Positions 53,252 to 61,500 are shown, counted from the first letter of the stretch. The stretch is 64,000 bases of DNA from CAZVNZ01 sp964628515 (GCA_964628515.1 CAZVNZ010000003.1:73626-137625), one strand, 5' to 3'. A program made the numbers and translations. The notes: generated by a model from the letters alone, not told the origin.

Positions 53252-54367
53252 ATGAAAAAAATATTTTTAGTGATTTTAGCAATAACTATATGCTTAACGG
53301 CATTTGTAGGGTGTGCGGTGCAAGCGCCGGTAGCATCGGAAGAACCTACTCAATCGGAAGCTCCCGCTACACAAACAGAGCAACCCACCCAAACCCCCGA
53401 GGAAACCCCTCAAGCAACAGAGGACCCAACCCCCAAAGATATTTCCCCAACCACAGGGCTAAAGGGTAACACCACCTACAAACCCGTAATTGTACAAATA
53501 GAAAACGAGCCACCGGCACGGCCACAAGCAGGTCTGCAAGTAGCGGACATTGTATACGAAAGCCTAATCGAAGGTATAGACACCCGTTTTACCTGCATCT
53601 TTAACGACACCTATCCCGAAGACGTAGGGCCTGTACGCTCTTCAAGATACTATCACCAATGGTTACAGCAAGAGTGGGACGCACTTTATGTGCATCAAGG
53701 AGGCCCGGAAGACCCTAACTTTAAAACCACAAATATATACGGAGAGAGCGGAAACCACATTAAACAACGTGTAAACGGTGTAAAGGGTGCTCCCGAGGAG
53801 CTTTTATACAGACGCAAAAACACAGGCAAGGCATTAGAGCATACGGCTTATGCCAACGTTAAAAAAATTGCGGAAACATACAAATACGAGCCGACGCAAA
53901 GAAAGCCCTTTAAGTTTTACCCCTTAGAAAGCTATGCGGATGCACCGGAAATAGCAAAAATAGAGCTGTCTTTTTGGAGAAAGCCCGGTTTTGTGGAATA
54001 CAGATACGATAAAGCAACGGATAAGCTAATACGTTATATGGGCGGAAAAGAATTTATTGCGGAAGAAACGGGCAAGCCACTTGAGGTACAAAACCTTGTG
54101 GTACAGTTTGTAAGTGTGTCCGAAGCCGCCAACGAGGGTGGCAGAAAGCTCATAAACGTGTTTGGAGAAGGCCCTGCGGAATTTATAATTCACGGTAAAT
54201 ACCTAAAAGGTAAATGGAGCCGTCCCGAAGGCACAGCCCTTACAACATTTACATTAGAAAACGGCGAGGAAGTAACCTTTGCACCCGGCAACACGTGGAT
54301 TGCACTGCAACCTAACGACAAAAAGGTAATGACAACCCTCCCCGACGGAAAAACCATACAACAATAA
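53252..54367 (+). CDS. DUF3048 lipoprotein (YerB family)
   Basis: This 371-residue protein has a lipoprotein signal with lipobox AFVGC, a Pro/Glu/Gln/Thr-rich linker (about 25-65), and the DUF3048 domain with ARPQAGLQVADIVYESL, VGPVRSSRYYH and YVHQGGPE. Related YerB proteins sit on the outer membrane face; their molecular role is not settled. AAAGG lies seven bases before the ATG at 53252, so the ATG at 53237 is less likely. A strong terminator follows. Confidence 0.88.
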   Translation: MKKIFLVILAITICLTAFVGCAVQAPVASEEPTQSEAPATQTEQPTQTPEETPQATEDPTPKDISPTTGLKGNTTYKPVIVQIENEPPARPQAGLQVADIVYESLIEGIDTRFTCIFNDTYPEDVGPVRSSRYYHQWLQQEWDALYVHQGGPEDPNFKTTNIYGESGNHIKQRVNGVKGAPEELLYRRKNTGKALEHTAYANVKKIAETYKYEPTQRKPFKFYPLESYADAPEIAKIELSFWRKPGFVEYRYDKATDKLIRYMGGKEFIAEETGKPLEVQNLVVQFVSVSEAANEGGRKLINVFGEGPAEFIIHGKYLKGKWSRPEGTALTTFTLENGEEVTFAPGNTWIALQPNDKKVMTTLPDGKTIQQ

Positions 54368-54375
54368 TAAGTAAC

Positions 54376-54414
54376 AAAAACCGCTTATATTTAAAAGATT
54401 TAAGCGGTTTTTAA
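54376..54414 (+). terminator. Terminator of the DUF3048 gene
   Basis: Perfect 12-bp stem AAAAACCGCTTA (54376-54387) and TAAGCGGTTTTT (54401-54412), ending in a T-run. Confidence 0.85.
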
Positions 54415-54458
54415 ATAGCAACCATACATAAGTACAAGGGGTATATAAGGAGGTAAAA

Positions 54459-54677
54459 ATGCGAGATTGCGAAAACTGTGGAATAGGCAAAAGGCAAGAA
54501 AATGAGATTTTGTGCGAAAAATTCGGTACTATTCAGCAACTAAAAGAGGAAAAATCCACCTGCATTTACTTTATAGAAAAAAGATACGAGGATGGGGAGT
54601 TGCTCTCCCCCAAATGCCATATACTGTTTCAAGAAAGCATTTTAAAAACAAGAAAGGTTAATTGCGGACACAAATAA
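54459..54677 (+). CDS. Small Cys-rich protein of unknown function
   Basis: This 72-residue protein has AAGGAGG six bases before its ATG, so it is probably expressed. It contains six Cys, starting with RDCENCG, then LCEKF, TCIYF, PKCHI and NCGHK. The pairing suggests a metal site or disulphides, but no family is recognised. It lies alone between a terminator and a convergent gene. Confidence 0.6.
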   Translation: MRDCENCGIGKRQENEILCEKFGTIQQLKEEKSTCIYFIEKRYEDGELLSPKCHILFQESILKTRKVNCGHK

Positions 54678-54694
54678 AGGCAAAACCAAATAAA

Positions 54695-54713
54695 GGGGAG
54701 GGGTTTCCTCCTC
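54695..54713 (-). terminator. Terminator of the following minus-strand gene
   Basis: GGGGAGG (54695-54701) pairs CCTCCTC (54707-54713). On the minus strand it is followed by TTTATTT. Confidence 0.55.
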
Positions 54714-54741
54714 AAAAAAGATAGTATATTAAATTATGCTT

Positions 54742-55059
54742 TTATTCAAAGGTGATGCTGATGGTTTTAGGTAGTGCAAGGCTACATTCCGCCTCCATTG
54801 CCTTAATTATTCCCGAAATTGTGGGGCAACAGGCATGCGAGGGAAAGTTTTCCTTTGCATATTCGTAAAGTTTGCCCTCACCCGGCTTTTTAAAGCAAAG
54901 GTCGTAAGGATCAAAAGATGTGCCAAGGGTTTCAAACATTTTAGTAACCGCACCGCAATCGCTTGTTACAAGTAAATCGACGCTCATACCGTCAGGGCTT
55001 GTAGCCTCAACCACCGTAATGTTACCGCACACACCCGGATCAATCTTTACTTTTTTCAT
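54742..55059 (-). CDS. Conserved hypothetical protein with paired Cys
   Basis: This 105-residue protein begins MKKVKIDPGVCGN and contains TSDCGAV, DLCFKKPGEG and SHACCPTISGI. The alternation of beta strands and Cys suggests a small redox or metal-binding protein often seen in anaerobes. I cannot name its function. The ATG at 55059 has AGAGGTG upstream; a TTG or similar at 55068 would be a weak alternative. It is divergent from the helicase gene. Confidence 0.7.
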   Translation of the reverse strand: MKKVKIDPGVCGNITVVEATSPDGMSVDLLVTSDCGAVTKMFETLGTSFDPYDLCFKKPGEGKLYEYAKENFPSHACCPTISGIIKAMEAECSLALPKTISITFE

Positions 55060-55193
55060 AAATAACACCTCTTTTAATAATTATTATTAGAATTTCTAAT
55101 TTATGTAATTATATCACAAAATAATTTAAAATAATATATAAATATGTTTACTTTTGATTTTTTTTATGATACACTAATACAAATGGTAAATAT

Positions 55194-55231
55194 AGGCTTT
55201 GCTTAGAAATCCAAGCAAAGCCTTTGTTTTT
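55194..55231 (+). terminator. Attenuator-like terminator in the helicase leader
   Basis: A perfect 11-bp stem AGGCTTTGCTT (55194-55204) and AAGCAAAGCCT (55213-55223) with an 8-base loop and TTGTTTTT tail lies 23 bases before the helicase start. No plus-strand gene ends here, so it is in the helicase 5' UTR. Confidence 0.75.
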
Positions 55232-55253
55232 GCAAAAAAAAGAGAGGTAGAAA

Positions 55254-56378
55254 TTGGAATACTTTGAACTATTATCAAAAGAAATGAAGGACACACTAAA
55301 AAAAGCGGGATATATTTCCCCTACACCCATTCAAGAAAAAACCCTTAAATATATGTTGGAAAAACAAGATGTAATAGGGCAGGCACAAACGGGAACGGGT
55401 AAAACCGCTGCCTTTGCAGTACCCGTACTGGAAAATTTGTATTTACAGATGAAAAAAGTACAAGTGCTGGTAATGTGCCCCACAAGAGAGCTTGCAATGC
55501 AAACCACCAAGGTTATTAAAGAGCTTTCGTCTCATATACGCACCTTAAATACGGTAGCCGTGTACGGTGGGCAAAACATCAACATACAAATAAGAGAGCT
55601 AAGACGTGGCGCACAAATTGTAGTGGGTACTCCGGGCAGACTAAAAGACTTAATCAACAGAAACGTACTTAAACTTAAAAATATAAGGACGGTAGTCTTA
55701 GACGAAGCGGACGAAATGCTAAACATAGGCTTTAGAGAAGATATGAAGGAAATACTAAGCGTATGCCCACAAAGCAGGCAAACGGTACTGTTTTCCGCAA
55801 CCATGCCAAAAGAAATTGTGCTTATTGCACAAAACTATCTAAAAGAGCCTAAGCATATAAAAATAGGAGAGCAAAGAGCACCGGTTAAAACTATCAACCA
55901 GTCTCAAATGCAAACTAAGGAGTTTCAAAAAACAAGTGCGGTTAGCGGACTTTTAAAAAATTACAGTCCACGCCTTACCATAGTGTTTTGCAACACAAAA
56001 CGCAGGGTAAAAGACGTGCAAAAAGAGCTGTACACTAAAGGGTTTGCCTCGGCGGCACTCCACGGAGATATGCGCCAAAAGGAAAGAGACACCATTATGA
56101 ACACCTTTAGAAAGGGCAAAACCAAAATACTTGTGGCAACGGACGTAGCGGCAAGGGGTATAGATGTAAACAACATAGATTTAGTAATAAACTACGACAT
56201 ACCTCAAAAAGCGGATTTTTACGTGCATCGCATAGGCAGAACGGGCAGAGCGGGCAAAGAGGGCAAAGCATGCACTTTAGTAGCCCCAAAAGAAAAATAC
56301 AAGATGAGAGATATAGAAAAACTGCTAAACATAAAAATAGCAAATGACACTTATACACTTGCAAGAGAAATTGTATAA
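55254..56378 (+). CDS. DEAD-box RNA helicase
   Basis: This 374-residue protein carries the Q motif (GYISPTPIQ), AQTGTGKT, PTRELA, GTPGR, DEAD, SAT, the conserved VATDVAARGIDV and HRIGRTGR. It is the bare helicase core without a C-terminal RNA-binding extension. It unwinds RNA in ribosome assembly or mRNA turnover, often in the cold. The start is TTG at 55254 after AGAGAGGTAG; the Q-motif distance supports it. An attenuator hairpin lies immediately upstream. Confidence 0.92.
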   Translation: MEYFELLSKEMKDTLKKAGYISPTPIQEKTLKYMLEKQDVIGQAQTGTGKTAAFAVPVLENLYLQMKKVQVLVMCPTRELAMQTTKVIKELSSHIRTLNTVAVYGGQNINIQIRELRRGAQIVVGTPGRLKDLINRNVLKLKNIRTVVLDEADEMLNIGFREDMKEILSVCPQSRQTVLFSATMPKEIVLIAQNYLKEPKHIKIGEQRAPVKTINQSQMQTKEFQKTSAVSGLLKNYSPRLTIVFCNTKRRVKDVQKELYTKGFASAALHGDMRQKERDTIMNTFRKGKTKILVATDVAARGIDVNNIDLVINYDIPQKADFYVHRIGRTGRAGKEGKACTLVAPKEKYKMRDIEKLLNIKIANDTYTLAREIV

Positions 56379-56399
56379 AGGTATAAGAGTTGTAAACAT

Positions 56400-56436
56400 A
56401 TTGTAAATTGCCAAATTTTTAATTGCAATTTACAAT
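56400..56436. promoter_or_regulatory. Perfect 12-bp inverted repeat before the aroF leader
   Basis: ATTGTAAATTGC (56400-56411) and GCAATTTACAAT (56425-56436) are exact inverted repeats around 13 bases. There is no T-run after the stem on the plus strand. It is either an operator near the aroF promoter (TATGAT-like box follows) or a weak terminator of the helicase gene. Confidence 0.5.
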
Positions 56437-56481
56437 AATATATGATATTATATCTTAGTATCTTATATTGAGGAGAAAAAC

Positions 56482-56535
56482 ATGTTAGCAAACAACAAAC
56501 GATTTTATTTTTACTTTAGAAACATTATCCGTTGA
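56482..56535 (+). CDS. Phe/Tyr leader peptide of the aroF-pheA attenuator
   Basis: An 18-codon frame with GAGGAG six bases upstream encodes MLANNKRFYFYFRNIIR. The FYFYF run makes ribosome progress depend on charged tRNA-Phe and tRNA-Tyr. It is followed by alternative antiterminator and terminator helices, as in classical attenuation. Confidence 0.85.
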   Translation: MLANNKRFYFYFRNIIR

Positions 56536-56596
56536 TTGCTGATGTGATAAACTTTTTAGCTGTATTCATCGGTAGTTGATGATACGGCTTTTTTAT
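56536..56596 (+). promoter_or_regulatory. aroF-pheA transcription attenuator
   Basis: Antiterminator: TTGCTGATG (56536-56544) pairs CATCGGTAG (56567-56575), nine pairs with G-U. Terminator: 56558-56570 (AGC..CATC) pairs 56578-56589 (GATGATACGGCT), followed by a run of T. The two share CATC, so they exclude each other. A ribosome stalled at the Phe/Tyr codons should favour antitermination. Confidence 0.8.
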
Positions 56597-56622
56597 TTGC
56601 AAAAATATTGGAGGAATACTTT

Positions 56623-57627
56623 ATGATAGTTATTATGAAAGAAAGTGCAACAAGCGAGGACACCTCAAAGGTTATAGACGTGCTGTATGCAAAGGGTATG
56701 CAGGTGCAAATTAATAACGGCTCGAGTTGCAGTGTACTTGGAGTTTTAGGAGACACCTATACCATAGATAAAGAGAAAATCGGTCTTATGGAAGGTGTAG
56801 AAAGGGTGGTTGCGGTGCAAGAGCCGTACAAAAAAGCCAACCGCAAGTTTCATCCAAAAGATACCGTAATAACAGTAGGGGATGTCAGTATAGGTGGAGG
56901 GGATTTATGCATAATGGCAGGGCCTTGCTCCATAGAAAGCGAAGAACAACTGACTCAAATAGCATCATCAATAAAAAAAACAGGGGCAAATGTATTAAGA
57001 GGGGGTGCGTTTAAGCCACGCTCCTCACCATATGCCTTTCAGGGACTGGGCGCAAACGGGCTGGATATTTTAAGTAGCGTAAAGGCAAAGGAAAATATGC
57101 CTGCCGTAACCGAGCTTATGTCTGCAAAATATATAGAGCTTTTTGCCGGCAAGGTGGATATTATACAAATAGGCGCAAGAAATATGCAAAATTTTGATTT
57201 GCTTAAAGAGGTTGCAAAAATAAATAAACCGGTACTGCTAAAAAGAGGGCTGTCAAATACGGTGGAAGAATGGCTTATGAGCGCAGAATACATAATGTCG
57301 GGAGGCAATCCCAACGTAATTTTATGCGAAAGGGGTATTCGTACTTTTGAGAGCTACACACGAAACACCCTGGATTTAAGCGCTATCCCCATTGTAAAAA
57401 AGCTGTCTCACCTACCTGTTTTGGTAGACCCAAGCCATGCAACAGGGCATAGCTATTTAGTGGAGTCTATGAGCCTTGCCGCAATAGCGGCAGGAGCGGA
57501 CGGGCTTATGATAGAAGTACACAACAATCCCACAGAAGCAATGTGCGACGGTCCGCAATCGGTAACACCTCAAAAATTTGCGCAAATTATGGAAAAAGTA
57601 AAAATCTTAAAGGGTGTAATAAACTAA
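56623..57627 (+). CDS. aroF: DAHP synthase (AroF, class I-beta)
   Basis: This 334-residue protein has an N-terminal ferredoxin-like regulatory domain (about 1-65, MIVIMKESATSED) and the TIM-barrel DAHP synthase of the Thermotoga/Bacillus type: MAGPCSIES, GGAFKPRSSPYAFQG, QIGARNMQN and DPSHATGH. It condenses phosphoenolpyruvate and erythrose-4-phosphate, the first shikimate step. The ATG at 56623 has GGAGG seven bases upstream, so the earlier TTG is rejected. Its stop overlaps the pheA ATG as TAATG. Confidence 0.95.
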   Translation: MIVIMKESATSEDTSKVIDVLYAKGMQVQINNGSSCSVLGVLGDTYTIDKEKIGLMEGVERVVAVQEPYKKANRKFHPKDTVITVGDVSIGGGDLCIMAGPCSIESEEQLTQIASSIKKTGANVLRGGAFKPRSSPYAFQGLGANGLDILSSVKAKENMPAVTELMSAKYIELFAGKVDIIQIGARNMQNFDLLKEVAKINKPVLLKRGLSNTVEEWLMSAEYIMSGGNPNVILCERGIRTFESYTRNTLDLSAIPIVKKLSHLPVLVDPSHATGHSYLVESMSLAAIAAGADGLMIEVHNNPTEAMCDGPQSVTPQKFAQIMEKVKILKGVIN

Positions 57628-58421
57628 TGAAAATAGCGTATCAGGGGGAGGAAGGGGCGTATTCGTACATAGCCTTAAAAAAGTATTTCGGCATTAAAAG
57701 CAGTGGGGTGGGTGTGCCCACATTTAAAGGCGTTTTTGATATGGTGATGCAAGAAAAAGCGGACTGCGGAGTGTTGCCCATAGAAAATTCCTATGCAGGC
57801 AGTGTGCTTGAGGTTTACGACCTACTAAGTGTAAACAACCTTTATATAGTGGGGGAACAGCTAATAAAAATTGAGCATTCCTTGCTGGGTGTAAAGGGCA
57901 GTAAAATCGAAAACATTTGCGAGATATTTTCTCACGAACAGGCGTTTATGCAATGCGAGGAGTATTTAGCCGATTTTAAGCAGGTTAAAAAAACCTTGTA
58001 TTTTAATACCGCAATAAGCGCAAAGCACATATCCGAGCTTAATGATGTCACAAAGGGCGCTATTGCAAGCAAGGAAGCCGCCAAACTTTATAATTTGGAT
58101 ATTTTAAAAGAAAACATTAACACAAACCCAAACAACACCACAAGATTTATAATTGTAAGCAAGGAAAAAAAGTTTCCTAAAAATGCAAAAAAAGCAAGTG
58201 TGGAGTTTACTTTGGCGCATAGGCAGGGCACATTGCTTAAAGTGCTTGAGTATTTTAACCGCATTGGCTTAAATATGGTTAAAATAGAATCCAGACCAAC
58301 CAAGCACACAAACTTCGAGTACGTTTTTTATGTTGATTTTGAGGGTAGCAATATAAGTCAGCTAAAAACAGAGGATGTGGAGGGTTTTTGCAAAGGTTTT
58401 AGAATTTTAGGTGTATATTAA
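57627..58421 (+). CDS. pheA: Prephenate dehydratase
   Basis: This 264-residue protein starts MKIAYQGEEGAYS, the family N-terminus. The catalytic TRF motif is in NNTTRFIIV, and a C-terminal ACT domain includes GTLLKVLEYFNRIGLNMVKIESRP for phenylalanine feedback. It makes phenylpyruvate from prephenate. It is coupled to aroF through TAATG and so shares the Phe/Tyr attenuator. It has no chorismate mutase domain. Confidence 0.95.
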   Translation: MKIAYQGEEGAYSYIALKKYFGIKSSGVGVPTFKGVFDMVMQEKADCGVLPIENSYAGSVLEVYDLLSVNNLYIVGEQLIKIEHSLLGVKGSKIENICEIFSHEQAFMQCEEYLADFKQVKKTLYFNTAISAKHISELNDVTKGAIASKEAAKLYNLDILKENINTNPNNTTRFIIVSKEKKFPKNAKKASVEFTLAHRQGTLLKVLEYFNRIGLNMVKIESRPTKHTNFEYVFYVDFEGSNISQLKTEDVEGFCKGFRILGVY

Positions 58422-58506
58422 TGTAAAATTATGATACAATTATAATATATGCAATAATGTATAGCGATAAAACTGCTAAACAACTGTATTAGAAAGTAGA
58501 GGAACT

Positions 58507-59553
58507 ATGAAAAGAATTGTGCTTACAGGAGGCGGTAGTGCAGGACACGTAACTCCTAATTTAGCATTAGTGCCATTTTTACAAGAAAAAGGCTTAGAGG
58601 TAAGCTATATAGGAACAAACGCAATAGAAAAGGAAATGGTAAAAGCTATACCCTTTTACGAGATTTCCGCAGGCAAGCTAAGAAGATATTTAAGCAAAGA
58701 AAATATTTCGGACTTTTTTAAAGTATTTAAAGGGTACCGCCAATCAAAAAAAATTCTAAAACAGCTAAAACCGGATATCGTTTTTTCTAAAGGAGGGTAT
58801 GTAAGCGTACCCGTAGTTTATGCGGCAAAAAAACTAAAAATACTCGTAGTAATCCATGAGAGCGACTACACACAAGGCTTTTCCAACAAGCTGTGCGGTA
58901 AAAAGGCGGACAAAATTTGCTTGTCCTTCCAGCCAAAATCACTTAAAAGCAACGAAGTGTACACGGGCTCCCCCATAAGAAATGAAATTTTGCAGGGGAG
59001 CAAAGTAAAAGCCCAGGAATTTTTAATGTTTAAAGAGGCAAAAAAGACGTTATTAATAATGGGGGGTTCCTTAGGGGCACAGGCGCTTAACCTTGCGGTA
59101 GACGAAAGTATAGAGGAGCTTACTCAAATATATAATGTAGTACATTTACGTGGTAAAGACAAACTAAACGCCCAAATAAACAACGAAGGTTACAGGCAAT
59201 ACGAGTTTTTGGAAAATATAGAAGATATTTATGCGATAACAGATTTTATTGTGTGCAGAAGCGGTGCAAACTCGGTGTTTGAAATAACAAAATTGCAAAT
59301 TCCTGCAATTTACGTGCCTTTGCCACTTTCGGCAAGTAGGGGAGACCAAATACTAAACGCACAGTACTGCAAAGAAAAAGGGTATGCACTACTTTTGGAG
59401 CAGGAAAACCTCACCCCTCAAAATCTGTTAAAAGAGTTAGAAGCGCTTAGGGCTAATAAAGACGCCTTTAAGCAAGCAATGGCAAACTCCGTTGACGCAG
59501 ACGGCACGCAAAACGTGCTTAATGTAATATATGATTGTTTAGATATAGATTGA
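58507..59553 (+). CDS. murG: UDP-GlcNAc:lipid-I transferase MurG
   Basis: This 348-residue GT-B enzyme has the N-terminal loop LTGGGSAGHVTPN, FSKGGYVS, the middle IMGGSLGAQ, the UDP-site FIVCRSGANSVFEI and the PLPLSASRGDQ loop. It makes lipid II at the inner membrane face. It lies away from a cell-division (dcw) cluster, which is not in the window. GAGGAAC lies just before the ATG. Confidence 0.95.
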   Translation: MKRIVLTGGGSAGHVTPNLALVPFLQEKGLEVSYIGTNAIEKEMVKAIPFYEISAGKLRRYLSKENISDFFKVFKGYRQSKKILKQLKPDIVFSKGGYVSVPVVYAAKKLKILVVIHESDYTQGFSNKLCGKKADKICLSFQPKSLKSNEVYTGSPIRNEILQGSKVKAQEFLMFKEAKKTLLIMGGSLGAQALNLAVDESIEELTQIYNVVHLRGKDKLNAQINNEGYRQYEFLENIEDIYAITDFIVCRSGANSVFEITKLQIPAIYVPLPLSASRGDQILNAQYCKEKGYALLLEQENLTPQNLLKELEALRANKDAFKQAMANSVDADGTQNVLNVIYDCLDID

Positions 59554-59572
59554 GATTGAAAGAGATTAAATT

Positions 59573-59649
59573 ATGCCGAGCGGGCAAAAAACGCAATTAT
59601 CTAAAGGGAGGTTTGTGCGGACATTGCGAGTGCCGCATGGCACATAATG
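59573..59649 (+). ncRNA. SD-containing pseudoknot leader element, copy C (RNA methyltransferase)
   Basis: CGCAA (59592-59596) pairs TTGCG (59624-59628), and TGTGC (59614-59618) pairs GCACA (59640-59644). The SD-like AAGGGAGG lies before the second helix, and GTGCC-gcat-GGCAC is a competing hairpin. The element also reads as a 24-codon frame from ATG 59573 that ends TAATG, overlapping the start of the gene. Its first eight codons match those of copy A and its last ten nearly so. Confidence 0.6.
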
Positions 59650-61116
59650 GAAATTAACAGCTTTATAACAAATTATAATAATTTATCCGCTCAGGAAAAA
59701 AAATCGGGAATACTGGAAATACTAAAAAGCGAGGACTACCTAAACGCACTTTACGCCCAAAAGGACAGTTGCGATGTTAGGGTGTGTATGCGTATTTTTG
59801 CTGATATGAGCAACAGAGCCCAAGAGTTTATAATACAAAACAGAGACAGCTTTTTGGAATTGCTAAAACACGAAGACCCAAAGGTGCGTATGCACACGGC
59901 GCAAATTATAGGCAACAACTGCCCTAAAGATAATTTAGAGGATTTAATAAGCGCAATTTTGTGCGAGCAAACAATGTTTACCTTGCCCTCCTACATTTTG
60001 GCAATAGGCAACGCAAAAAACACTCGTGCCAAAAACTTTTTGGAAAACTGGAAGGTAAGAAGCGATTTAGATAAGCATATAGACGAGGAAAATGCGGCAC
60101 TTCATAAAGCACTTGCCAACTTTGTGGTGCAAAAAAAAGCAAATGTGCGAATTTTACCCACAGACATTATTTTGCTGACAACACCAAACATGAATGTCAC
60201 CTACACCGCACTTACAAAAGCAGGGTATCAACCTAAAAAATACGGCAAATACATTGCTGTAACAGGTGTGGAGGACTACTACGACCTACTAAAACAACGC
60301 ACATTTTTAAATGCTTACATACTTCTGGGCAAATGTAAAACTCAAGACTTAGCCACATTTTTACACAGCAAAGAAAAAGCGATTTACACACGCACAGGGG
60401 TAAAAAACTTTAGAATAGAGGTGCTAAGCGTAATGCACCAAGTGCGGTTAGACATAATAAAACAGTGCGTAAGTAACTTAAATACGCTAATAAACACCCC
60501 GTCTGCCTACTCTATGGAGATTGTTTTTGATATTGATGATGATGAAGCGGTAGTGCTGTTAAACCCATTAGTGGACAAGCGCTTTGCTTACAGAAAAAAA
60601 GCAATTTCAGCATCAATAAATCCGGGTGTGGCGGCATGTATTTGCGCCTACGCAAGCCCTTATTTTGATGAAGATGCACGAGTGCTGGATAACTTTTGCG
60701 GCAGCGGTACCATGCTTTTTGAAAGAGGACACTACCCACACCACACGCTAACAGGGGCGGATATAAACATAAATGCGGTGGAGGCGGCGGAGGAGAATAA
60801 CAAGTTTTCCAATATTAAGGCGCAGTTTCATCATATTGATGCCCTAAAATTTACCAACAAAAGATACGACGAAATTATAAGCAATATGCCTTTTGGGTTG
60901 CGAGTAGGCTCTCATGGGCAAAACGAAAAGCTTTATAAAGCATATTTTTCTCTTTTGCCTTCCATACTAACGGAAAAGGGTGTGGTAATACTGTTTACCC
61001 ACGAAAAAAAGTTGACGGAAGGGTTAATTAAAGCAGGAAACTACAATCTGCTAAAGCGAGCAACCTTCGATGCCGGTGGGCTGTACCCTGCGGTGTACAT
61101 CTTTAAATTAGCATAA
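59647..61116 (+). CDS. RNA methyltransferase of the RlmL/TrmN (THUMP, UPF0020) type with N-terminal helical repeats
   Basis: This 489-residue protein has about 150 residues of helical, HEAT-like repeats (LLKHEDPKVRMHTAQIIGNN), a THUMP-like middle region (about 180-290), and a SAM-binding domain with motif I VLDNFCGSGTML and motif IV ISNMPFG, the NPPY-type motif of N2-guanine methyltransferases. It probably modifies rRNA or tRNA. The N-terminal repeat domain is not usual for the family. The ATG overlaps a leader frame stop. Confidence 0.8.
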   Translation: MEINSFITNYNNLSAQEKKSGILEILKSEDYLNALYAQKDSCDVRVCMRIFADMSNRAQEFIIQNRDSFLELLKHEDPKVRMHTAQIIGNNCPKDNLEDLISAILCEQTMFTLPSYILAIGNAKNTRAKNFLENWKVRSDLDKHIDEENAALHKALANFVVQKKANVRILPTDIILLTTPNMNVTYTALTKAGYQPKKYGKYIAVTGVEDYYDLLKQRTFLNAYILLGKCKTQDLATFLHSKEKAIYTRTGVKNFRIEVLSVMHQVRLDIIKQCVSNLNTLINTPSAYSMEIVFDIDDDEAVVLLNPLVDKRFAYRKKAISASINPGVAACICAYASPYFDEDARVLDNFCGSGTMLFERGHYPHHTLTGADININAVEAAEENNKFSNIKAQFHHIDALKFTNKRYDEIISNMPFGLRVGSHGQNEKLYKAYFSLLPSILTEKGVVILFTHEKKLTEGLIKAGNYNLLKRATFDAGGLYPAVYIFKLA

Positions 61117-61123
61117 ATTTATT

Positions 61124-61158
61124 TACGGTTAGCCAAAAATTGACTAACCGTATTTAGT
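61124..61158 (+). terminator. Terminator after the RNA methyltransferase gene
   Basis: TACGGTTAG (61124-61132) pairs CTAACCGTA (61144-61152) with TTTAGTT after. The 9-bp stem is perfect. Confidence 0.75.
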
Positions 61159-61241
61159 TGATTTAGTAAAAATACCAAATAAATTTATACGAATAAGTTA
61201 ATTATCATTGACAGCACATTTAATATATAGTAAATTTATAT

Positions 61242-61457
61242 TATAGCATTTTGTCAAAAGTTATGCAGTAACTTTTGGTATAAAATGAACATATAGCTAC
61301 ATTAATGTTGTTCGCAAAGCGAACAAAACAAAATAAGTAGCTATATAGCATTTTGTCAAAAGTTATGCAGTAACTTTTGGTATAAAATGAACATATAGCT
61401 ACATTAATGTTGTTCGCAAAGCGAACAAAACAAAATAAGTAGCTATATAGCATTTTG
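61242..61457. repeat. Two exact 102-bp tandem repeats with hairpins
   Basis: Units 61242-61343 and 61344-61445 are identical, and the first 12 bases recur at 61446. Each contains CAAAAGTTA-tgcag-TAACTTTTG and TGTTCGC-aaa-GCGAACA hairpins, and ATAGCTAC/GTAGCTAT flank the second. They lie 44 bases before the isomerase start. A 70-residue frame here is a by-product of the period being divisible by three. The rest of the gap shows nothing else. Confidence 0.85.
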
Positions 61458-61500
61458 CATTTTAAAGTGCATTGATTTTATTAATAAAGGAGAAATTTTT

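Noticed and set aside
57543..57626. Longer prephenate dehydratase overlapping aroF by 84 bases
   Set aside because: Family N-terminus begins at MKIAYQG (57627), and TAATG coupling fits.
61241..61453. 70-residue protein or CRISPR-like array in the tandem repeats
   Set aside because: Period 102 is a multiple of three, which gives an artificial repeated frame; only two units with no spacers exist.
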